This document shows, in pieces, positions 1 through 5,509 of a stretch of DNA of 7,133 nucleotides (position 1 is the first letter of the stretch; every line of letters begins with the position of its first letter). The notes beneath the pieces are model-generated. The model saw only the letters and a list, made by a program, of their open reading frames with translations. It was not told where the DNA came from and searched no databases. The position numbers and the translations under genes were made by a program. The DNA is taken from contig PIVH01000192.1 of the NCBI GenBank assembly GCA_003354225.1, positions 1-7,133 of the forward strand, read 5' to 3'. Origin of the DNA: Globobulimina sp. (Eukaryota > Foraminifera > Rotaliida).

Positions 1-562
1 GAATGGATAAATAATAAATATAAAAAAATTATAATTTCAAGAAATCCAAAGGATGCATGTGTTTCATACTATTATCATCAAAAGAATTTAAATAAAAAAT
101 TAGTAAAGTCCAGATTCAATGGTGGTTTTAATTTATTTTTTATGCTTTGGATATGCGGATTAGTGCGAAATGATAATTACTTTAAATGGCATAGAGAATG
201 GTACAATGTATATAGTAATAAAAAAAATAAATTATCATCGAAAATTCATTGGATGTACTATGAAGATCTAAATTTAAGAAATGAAATGAAATTAAAAAAA
301 TTATACAATTTATTGGTGTAGATATAAATATGGCGGACAATGTGATTATTGATAGGATTATCAAGCAAACAAGTTTTGAGAAAATGAAAAAACATTATGA
401 TGCACAAAAGGAATTGTCGGAGATTGGAAAAATCATTTCAATGACACTCAGAGTACGATTATTGACCATTTAATCACCACCAATTTTCATCATACTCCGT
501 CTTTTAAATATTACAATGATTTGCGGAATAAAAAGAAGAAATATATAAGATCTAAATTGTAA
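1..562 (+). CDS. Sulfotransferase (PAPS-dependent, Sulfotransferase_1 family), 5'-truncated, two frame breaks
   Basis: This is the C-terminal part of a cytosolic-type sulfotransferase; the 5' end lies outside the window. The family moves sulfate from PAPS to a hydroxyl or amine. The first frame (1-300) carries the 3'-phosphate-binding motif RNPKDACVSYYYH near the start, then a W-R-x-W and a YEDL motif, all in family order. Reading must then move back one base near 294-300 (a 7-A run) to give the segment with IIQFIGV and TSFEKMK, and back one base again near 406-409 to give KGIVGDWKNHF, the conserved C-terminal PAPS-loop motif. That frame ends at TAA 560-562. Without the shifts, the first frame stops at 319-321. 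Restored family motifs in three frames mean a real gene that is either a young pseudogene or has missing A's in the sequence. Family assignment is firm; functional status is not. Confidence 0.85.
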
Positions 563-580
563 CAATTGGCAATTTCTGCA

Positions 581-586
581 AATAAA
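581..586 (+). promoter_or_regulatory. Poly(A) signal AATAAA after sulfotransferase
   Basis: A perfect AATAAA lies 18 nt after the TAA that closes the third sulfotransferase frame. Its position supports 562 as the true gene end. In AT-rich DNA such hexamers also occur by chance. Confidence 0.4.
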
Positions 587-716
587 ATTATAAAATATAA
601 CAATTTCCGCCTTTTTTTTGGTGTGTGTTTATCTCAATAATCTGCTGTCTGTGATCCATATTGTTGTGCTAAATAAGTAAAATTGCCACAAACTTAAAGC
701 TTGTTTTTCTTTTATA

Positions 717-1346
717 ATGACAACAGGAATCATTTTTTATTTATTAAGCATTAGCATCGCACGCGTTTATGGTGCATTAAGCGATGATTATCCACAATGG
801 CCATCACCGTCAAATTGGGAGGGGACATTTTCAATTCCTGCATTAAAAGCATCTGGAATCATGCAATTTTGTTATGATGCAGAAAATGAATTGTTTACAA
901 AAAATTTTACTTACAATATGTATCAAGGGAAAGCAACTCAATTTTCATTGGGTTTAATATTTATAGATGCAACAGAATATGTACTCTGTTATGGGCCTTC
1001 TGATTGTACTGCACATGACCTGTCACCTGGGGAATGTTCTAAATATCCATTGACGCAGTTCCCTTTTGGGTATGATCAATTTAAAGATTATACCAATGTT
1101 GGTATTGTATCGGTTTATAACGACGCTGTCAATGAAATGAAGCAGGTTTCTCATTATGTTGGTGATATTATTGGTTATCCAACCGGAAGATTTGCAACAG
1201 CTCAATATTTTGATGACACAAATTCAAGTGATCCAATTGGTAACATCTATATCGATGAACTTAATTGGTATACAGAAATTAGATGGTTTGATCAAATCAA
1301 AGCAGGAGTTGACACTGACTGTTTTAAATTACTTCCTTCATGTTAA
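717..1346 (+). CDS. Secreted ependymin-related-like protein
   Basis: A 209-residue intronless protein with a signal peptide (about residues 1-19, cleavage near VYG|A). The mature part has six cysteines (52, 91, 97, 107, 202, 209) and sequons N63-F-T and N169-S-S. The pattern resembles ependymin-related proteins: an N-terminal W34-E-G, a YD pair at 53-54 in the first beta hairpin, a central CSKxxLTQ (107-114), and a C-terminal WFDxxxxGV...C...C tail ending on the last cysteine. These proteins are secreted or lysosomal beta-sandwich glycoproteins thought to bind hydrophobic ligands. The similarity is by eye from remembered family features, so the family call is moderate; that it is a real secreted protein is firm. 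The start is the first ATG and gives the signal peptide directly. The preceding DNA holds a short pyrimidine-rich stretch. Confidence 0.6.
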   Translation: MTTGIIFYLLSISIARVYGALSDDYPQWPSPSNWEGTFSIPALKASGIMQFCYDAENELFTKNFTYNMYQGKATQFSLGLIFIDATEYVLCYGPSDCTAHDLSPGECSKYPLTQFPFGYDQFKDYTNVGIVSVYNDAVNEMKQVSHYVGDIIGYPTGRFATAQYFDDTNSSDPIGNIYIDELNWYTEIRWFDQIKAGVDTDCFKLLPSC

Positions 1347-1554
1347 CAAATGAAATGTGACTTTTTAATTTATATACTACATAAAATAATGCTACATCTG
1401 ACACTGTCAATAAGTGAATAATCGAATATTATGAGTCAAACAGTGTAGAGATTAAAGCACATCAAATTATGGGTGCGACGACATAACAACGTATATTATT
1501 GTAATAAATCCACACAAAAAAAAATGGAGCAATTTATTTATAATGATTAACATT
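1347..1554. other. Convergent intergenic region with short inverted repeat
   Basis: 208 bp between two convergent stops. It holds a 7-bp inverted repeat, ACACTGT (1401-1407) and ACAGTGT (1440-1446), which could form a weak hairpin in the 3' UTR of the ependymin-like gene. AATAAA at 1503-1508 on the forward strand is the only canonical poly(A) hexamer I find after that gene. No open frame here looks coding. Confidence 0.4.
1533..1538 (-). promoter_or_regulatory. Poly(A) signal AATAAA for MIR gene
   Basis: The forward strand reads TTTATT, which is AATAAA on the reverse strand. It lies 16 nt past the MIR gene's TAA, close to the spacing seen after the sulfotransferase gene. Confidence 0.4.
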
Positions 1555-2163
1555 TTAGAAATATTGGTCTTTTTCAACTTTAGACACAAACCAATTGTCC
1601 TCACTATTTCTGTTTGAATACGCAGTGACTTCCTGTTGTTTGTGTCCCCAATCCGGATAAAAATGTGAATGCGAATGTAACGAATGGTTTGTATTGGAAT
1701 GAATTAAATTGATCACATCCCCTCTTAACCAACAATCCGATTTATTATTTTTAAATTCTATTTTCCAGTTATCATTGCTGTCAGGGTTCCAATAACATGT
1801 CACTTCCTGTTGTGAGGTCACAGCACTTTTTCTTCCTTTATGCGAATGCAAATAACATCCAGTTTGATAATGTTGCAATCGAATTGTATCGCCATTTTTT
1901 ACTGTTTGCTGGAATAATTGCAATGAATTTTTATTCTCATGATATGATTTCACAATCCACCAATCATCGTTATTATGACTGCTATAACATGTGATCTGTT
2001 GTTGCTTGGATCCGACGGGAAATGCGATATGATGCGAATGTAAGCGATACTGCGTATTTTTATGCTCAATTACTACACGACTTCCATATGTAATTTGTTT
2101 ATATGTTTGGAGGTCTACAACGGCATCGTTCGTCTTTGTATCACAGTCTGCTTTCTGCGCCAT
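1555..2163 (-). CDS. Three-repeat MIR-domain protein (SDF2-like)
   Basis: A 202-residue beta-trefoil protein made almost wholly of three MIR repeats, at about residues 26-72, 90-137 and 147-194. Each repeat carries G-(S/D)-x-(V/I), then LHSH (41-44, 105-108, 162-165), QQ(E/Q)(V/I)T (54-58, 118-122, 176-180) and (N/D)W near its end. This is the layout of SDF2/SDF2L1 and of the MIR module in protein O-mannosyltransferases and IP3 receptors. SDF2 proteins work in ER quality control and carry a signal peptide, but none is seen here: the N-terminus is polar (MAQKADCDTK) and there is no HDEL-type tail. I start at the ATG at 2161-2163; the frame extends upstream only through a TTG (2179-2181), unlikely as a start in a eukaryote. 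MIR assignment is firm, the SDF2 role is not. Confidence 0.88.
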   Translation of the reverse strand: MAQKADCDTKTNDAVVDLQTYKQITYGSRVVIEHKNTQYRLHSHHIAFPVGSKQQQITCYSSHNNDDWWIVKSYHENKNSLQLFQQTVKNGDTIRLQHYQTGCYLHSHKGRKSAVTSQQEVTCYWNPDSNDNWKIEFKNNKSDCWLRGDVINLIHSNTNHSLHSHSHFYPDWGHKQQEVTAYSNRNSEDNWFVSKVEKDQYF

Positions 2164-2208
2164 CTTAATTTCAACAAACAAAACTGAAATTAAAATTTTT
2201 TAGTCGAA
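2164..2208. promoter_or_regulatory. 45-bp divergent promoter with perfect 9-bp dyad
   Basis: Only 45 bp separate the ATG of the reverse MIR gene from the ATG of the forward tandem-PH gene. Inside lies TTAATTTCA (2165-2173) and its exact complement TGAAATTAA (2185-2193), separated by 11 nt, so half-site centres are 20 bp apart, about two helical turns. Read outward, both transcripts would carry TGAAATTAA just before their start codons. It may be a bidirectional promoter element or a dimeric factor site; function is inferred from position only. Confidence 0.5.
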
Positions 2209-3431
2209 ATGGATGCAAAAAGTCTAACAAATGTTTCTGGAGAAGCTAAGTTAAACGATACAAGAAATACAATCGATTGCGATGTTATTAATGAACTGTA
2301 TGACCGAATTATGGATGATCTAAACACTCAGAAAAAAATATTACATCAACGAGTAAATGATTGGAAACAAGATACAAATATTAATATTGATGAACAGTTG
2401 AATATGAATGAAATATTACAAAATAAATTTGCATCACAACACGATATTTCCCTCACAATTTATGATATGATTAAAAGTCAAATCTTACAAACATTCAATC
2501 ACAAAAACACGAAAAATAAAATTGGAAACAATAACGTTTTTCAAACAATACATGAATCCATTACAAGTATCGAGCAATATGGATTGGACTGTAATTATAA
2601 TTTTAACTCAATTTTATCCCAATTTAATTCAACAAATATCATATTTTCATGTTATACCGTCAAATTATTATATTATTCACACAACAAATACGAAAGTTTT
2701 GTGAATAATAATATTGAGACTGGCACATTGATGTTATACCACAATAAAGCAGCAAATGTGCAATATTTAGTGTTTAGTATTTATAACAAAATACTATCAT
2801 TTCAGCCAATTGTTATTGACAATGATTATTCTGATCAGAAACAAGAGGAACAGTTTGCAAATTGGATTGCCTCCGATTGGTGTTTCCAAGGACAACATTT
2901 TCCATTTTGTGCTATTTTCGAAAATAATCAAGACGTTATCTCATTTATTCAATGTTTTAAATGTGACCATGAAAATACACCGGAATGTAAACAGTTCATT
3001 GAGAGAAATGATGAAAAGAATACATTCCAAGTCAAAGAATTGTTAAGTTATTTTTTTTTAATTTTGCGTATAGAATTATTTAGTAAATAAAGTGCAGAAA
3101 TGTAAGAAAAGTGCTTCGGTGGGATTTGGAAGAAAAAAAATGGATTAAATTATGTAATAAATGCACGATTAAAATTGATAAAGATGCAGGAGATAGTAAT
3201 AAAATGATGATATGTATCAAAGAGAAGCAATCAATTATTATCAAACATGTTATTCCGAATAAAAAAACAGCAAATTTTAAAACGAGTGAAGCGAACTTGC
3301 ATTACAGCTGTCAATGGAATGCCGAATGTGATTTAATTCAAAAAAAATCGGCTTTTGCAGTTATTGTGTATTTTAAAACAAAGACTTTGTTCGATTGTTT
3401 TGTAAAGTTGTTTCGAAAAATATCCATATGA
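2209..3431 (+). CDS. Tandem PH-fold (WH1/RanBD-like) protein, two exons
   Basis: Two exons (2209-3041 and 3098-3431) join to a 388-residue protein. The join restores one frame: exon 1 ends in a split Leu codon and exon 2 continues NVRKVLRWDLEEKKW. Residues 1-143 are polar and probably helical. Residues about 144-252 look like a WH1/Dcp1-type PH fold, with GTLMLYHN, then YLVFSIYN, a W around 219, and CAIFENNQDV before a final helix. Residues about 279-384 look like a Ran-binding-domain PH fold: VLRWD...KKW opening, a basic-hydrophobic strand before KHVI, a central QW, and AVIVYFKT...F leading into the last helix. Such domains bind proline-rich peptides or Ran-GTP. There is no signal peptide, so it is cytosolic or nuclear. 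I do not recognise the full-length protein. The second domain begins without its own ATG (3111 is GTG), which supports the splice model. Confidence 0.75.
3042..3097 (+). other. Short GT-AG intron (56 nt) in tandem-PH gene
   Basis: Donor GTTAAG at 3042 and acceptor TGCAG ending at 3097. The interior is T/A-rich and holds in-frame stops. Removing it joins frame 1 to frame 3 in phase 2 and yields KEL-NVRKVLRW, completing the second PH-like domain. Other AGs at 3073, 3083 and 3092 give a stop or the wrong phase. Its size matches the esterase intron at 5747-5805. Confidence 0.7.
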
Positions 3432-3525
3432 AATGTTCAACTTTATTCAACTTTGAAAATGAAAATGAAAATGAAGTGCAAGGATACAATTAATGTGAAA
3501 AACTTCAACAAACGGTGCGAGGATG
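3432..3525. repeat. Convergent spacer with small tandem repeats
   Basis: This 94-bp gap between convergent genes holds two imperfect copies of TTCAACTTTA (3436-3455) followed by GAAAAT repeated three times (3455-3472). TTTATT at 3442-3447 is AATAAA on the reverse strand, 78 nt past the PRP38 stop, a possible poly(A) signal for that gene. The short repeats look like slippage products. Confidence 0.45.
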
Positions 3526-4212
3526 TTACTTATGTTTATGTCTATGGCGAGAGCGCGATCTCGACCTTGATCTGGATCTGGATCTGGAGTTAGAATTCGA
3601 TCTCGATCTAGATTTGGATGTAGATTTTTCTTTGATTTGTAGGTCTTTATCGATTTCTAGCAATGGAGATTTGCGCATTTTAATTTGCTTATTTTCCTCC
3701 AATATGTGTCTTTTGGTTAAATGTGGCAATGATGTTTGGAATACAAAGTCATTGCAAATAAATTGATCGATTAAGTCATCGACATGAGTTATGATGTATG
3801 TTCCATCCAATTTCCTTTGTATAATTTTCCTATAATCGGCGTACAATGGCTCTAAATATCGATAAATATCCAATGAATTGGCAGTTAATCGTAAATAAAA
3901 AGCAGCTAAAATGCGTATGTATTTATGATCGGACTGCTTTATGAATTCTAAGATAATATTTTTTGATGGTTGGATTTGTAGCATTTTCAAAATTAAACAA
4001 ATAAAAGGTGACGGTTTCCTTAATCCACCATAAGTACCACAAACATATTTCAATTCCATTGCTTTATCCACCAATAATTCTGCGGTTAATGCAAAACAAT
4101 GTTGCTTCCAATATAAACATTCATAAATTTTATTTCTTGTTATTTTCTCAACAATGTATTGTGGGTTTGTTCCATGCACCGATTGGTAATTCTTTCGGGT
4201 TGAATTTGCCAT
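3526..4212 (-). CDS. PRPF38A: Pre-mRNA-splicing factor PRP38 (PRPF38A type)
   Basis: A 228-residue, intronless U4/U6.U5 tri-snRNP component needed for spliceosome activation. It aligns with the family from the start codon: HGTNPQYIVEKI (13-24), YECLYW (30-35), LTAELLVDKAMEL (42-54), GTYGG (59-63), the P-S-P-F-I-C-L and MLQIQP stretch (67-82), YIRILAAFYLRLT (98-110) and YLEPLYADYRKI (119-130), then a HVDDLID segment (143-149). The C-terminus is an RS tail: about ten SR dipeptides at 198-222, then HRHKHK. Animal PRPF38A is about 312 residues with a longer acidic and RS tail, so this is a short form with an intact core. ATG at 4210-4212 matches the conserved family N-terminus. It is convergent with the tandem-PH gene and divergent from the glycoprotein gene. 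Presence of PRP38 fits the introns seen in neighbours. Confidence 0.97.
   Translation of the reverse strand: MANSTRKNYQSVHGTNPQYIVEKITRNKIYECLYWKQHCFALTAELLVDKAMELKYVCGTYGGLRKPSPFICLILKMLQIQPSKNIILEFIKQSDHKYIRILAAFYLRLTANSLDIYRYLEPLYADYRKIIQRKLDGTYIITHVDDLIDQFICNDFVFQTSLPHLTKRHILEENKQIKMRKSPLLEIDKDLQIKEKSTSKSRSRSNSNSRSRSRSRSRSRSRHRHKHK
3549..3626 (-). repeat. Hexamer repeat encoding the PRP38 RS tail
   Basis: A degenerate hexamer (GATCTG/GATCTC on the forward strand) repeated about ten times encodes the alternating Arg-Ser run of PRP38. The copies in the middle are identical and the outer ones have drifted, as expected for slippage in a coding repeat. The forward strand reads as an Asp-Leu repeat in one frame; that is a by-product. 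Confidence 0.75.
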
Positions 4213-4282
4213 GATTTAAATTAAAAAAAAACACTTTCTCACTTACTCTACTCTTCTTTTCATCAGCTCGGAAAATCAAATA
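4213..4282. promoter_or_regulatory. 70-bp divergent promoter with pyrimidine tract
   Basis: The gap between the PRP38 and glycoprotein start codons has an A-run next to PRP38 and then a nearly pure C/T stretch (about 4232-4264) ending in CAG at 4266, 17 nt before the glycoprotein ATG. The tract could be an initiator region or a 3' splice acceptor in the 5' UTR. The second reading is open because coding introns in this window lack such a tract. Confidence 0.4.
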
Positions 4283-4696
4283 ATGTGGTCGTTTATTGAA
4301 AATATTGCAAAATTAAGTTTGTTGACTGGCTTATTATTTGGTATTTTATTATGTGGTGAAACTGAAACAGTGGGAGAAGAATATTGTGATTGTACGTTGT
4401 CAGTATGGATGGAACGGCAACAATGTAAAGGTGTATTACCAATGCATGTTCATTTTAACTTCAGTGAAGAATGTGTCTCATTTCGTGATATGTTTTCATT
4501 TCAATTCAATCAGTCATCGAATAATGGATCACTGCGCTTTGTACTTTATGAAGAAAATCGATGTATACCGACACAGGAGATGTATGCTCATTTTTTCAAT
4601 CTTAGCATTTGTCATCATGTTGCAATTAAAAATGGATCCATTGACGCATCGATGTCAGTATCATGTTCCACTGTGAATATTTCGTCTTGGTATTAA
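4283..4696 (+). CDS. Small secreted cysteine-rich glycoprotein, unknown family
   Basis: A 137-residue protein I do not recognise. Residues about 11-24 are a hydrophobic core (LSLLTGLLFGILL) fitting a signal peptide with cleavage near residue 25-31. The mature chain of roughly 110 residues has seven cysteines (35, 37, 48, 64, 94, 110, 128) and six N-glycosylation sequons (N59, N76, N81, N106, N117, N132), a high density. No transmembrane segment or GPI tail follows, so it is probably released or stays luminal. The odd cysteine count allows an intermolecular disulfide. The start is the first ATG in frame. Its start lies 70 bp from the divergent PRP38 start. Existence as a gene is well supported by the signal peptide and clustered sequons; function is unknown. 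Confidence 0.65.
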   Translation: MWSFIENIAKLSLLTGLLFGILLCGETETVGEEYCDCTLSVWMERQQCKGVLPMHVHFNFSEECVSFRDMFSFQFNQSSNNGSLRFVLYEENRCIPTQEMYAHFFNLSICHHVAIKNGSIDASMSVSCSTVNISSWY

Positions 4697-4961
4697 TTGA
4701 TTTATTAAACAATATGTGTCAGCAAAAATGATGACTTTGGATAATGATTTTTTTTATTTTTTTCTCACATTTGTTTGTGATATTTTTTATTTAATCGTAT
4801 ATTTTTTATCAGGCCAACATTAACTCTGAGCTCATACCATATTGCTGCTGCCACTGCCACTGCAATAGTGTTAATGTCAGGCTGTCAGAGTTTTTCGAAG
4901 TGGTAGTAACAGCATGAAATCATGGTTAATAACATAATAAGGCAATTAAGCTATTTTAACA
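4697..4961. other. Intergenic region with interlocked inverted repeats
   Basis: 265 bp with no coding signal. ATTAAA at 4704-4709 is a possible poly(A) signal for the upstream glycoprotein. A long T-rich stretch (4745-4806) is followed by a more GC-rich patch (about 4811-4890) holding ACATTAAC (4817-4824) and its complement GTTAATGT (4870-4877), plus CTCTGA (4824-4829) and its complement TCAGAG (4885-4890). The patch differs in composition from its surroundings. It probably contains promoter or UTR sequence of the next gene. Confidence 0.4.
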
Positions 4962-5318
4962 ATGAGTACTGATGAATCAACAGCAACGATAATTTTTACA
5001 ATTTTAGACTTGATAATTATCATTATTTCCATCATTGTTATACCTTGTTTTTTTCTTATTATGCTCGCTCTGAGCAGCAGTGGAATGGCATCAAACCACT
5101 CGTCTCCATTGAAACCTATCTATTATATTTGCACAATATCATGTGGTCTCATTGTAATTCCATTAATTATATCTATCGTATTTATGTGGTTGATAAATGC
5201 TGGAAGTTATGAAACAAGCAACGACAAAATATTTTGGATTTCCGCAATTTTACCATTTAGCTGGGCAGTCTGTCTTTTATTCATTGCGAGTTTTTATTAT
5301 TGCCGTTATTATGCTTGA
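4962..5318 (+). CDS. Multi-pass membrane protein, three predicted segments
   Basis: A 118-residue hydrophobic protein of no family I recognise. Predicted membrane segments are at about residues 10-37, 53-78 and 90-112, the first very rich in isoleucine. The N-terminus is short and polar (MSTDESTAT), and the loop at 38-52 carries a sequon N45-H-S. The frame closes at TGA 5316-5318, inside or just after the third segment, with the ending FYYCRYYA. Skipping one base near 5289 instead gives VFIIAVIML followed by a polar tail that stays open to TAA 5455-5457; that would make about 164 residues with a full third segment and a cytosolic tail. The layout resembles the first half of a seven-segment receptor, but no further segments fit before the next gene at 5510. 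Coding is likely; the true end is uncertain. Confidence 0.6.
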   Translation: MSTDESTATIIFTILDLIIIIISIIVIPCFFLIMLALSSSGMASNHSSPLKPIYYICTISCGLIVIPLIISIVFMWLINAGSYETSNDKIFWISAILPFSWAVCLLFIASFYYCRYYA

Positions 5319-5457
5319 AATGTCTTCGCTTCACGGATCTTTGCGCAATTTAAATGATCTAAAATCAAACGGACTGGCTGCGCATAACCCTGATATCACA
5401 AAAAATAGCCAACGCTCTATATATACACGAACTAAATTATACATCATATTAAATTAA
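5319..5457 (+). other. Possible frameshifted C-terminal tail of the membrane protein
   Basis: In the frame one base ahead of the membrane protein, the DNA stays open for 46 codons past the TGA and starts with residues that extend membrane segment three (VFIIAVIMLEMSS). The tail is polar, with Asn, Ser and Lys, and ends at TAA 5455-5457. In DNA this AT-rich, a chance open run of this length is uncommon but not rare. No GT-AG intron I found bridges the two frames. Confidence 0.35.
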
Positions 5458-5509
5458 TGTTTTAAAAACGCAGACCTTTCACTCTAAAAACTCTAACACA
5501 GTAGCTAGG

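Noticed and set aside
316-355. Intron in the sulfotransferase instead of a frame break
   Set aside because: The GT-AG pair here leads straight to a stop and would remove the FIGV segment that matches the family.
1023-1205. Reverse-strand short open frame inside the ependymin-like gene
   Set aside because: No family features or start context; it is antisense to a well-supported gene.
2164-2181. Upstream extension of the MIR protein by six residues
   Set aside because: The extension would start at TTG; the ATG at 2161-2163 is the first proper eukaryotic start.
3111-3431. Separate gene starting at 3111
   Set aside because: 3111 is GTG, not ATG, and the frame is completed by splicing from the upstream exon, which gives a natural domain start.
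3515-3766. Forward open frame with an Asp-Leu repeat
   Set aside because: It is the antisense of the PRP38 RS repeat; PRP38 on the reverse strand has strong family identity, so this frame is a by-product.
4962-5457. Seven-transmembrane receptor
   Set aside because: Only three membrane segments fit before the next gene, so a full receptor is not encoded here.
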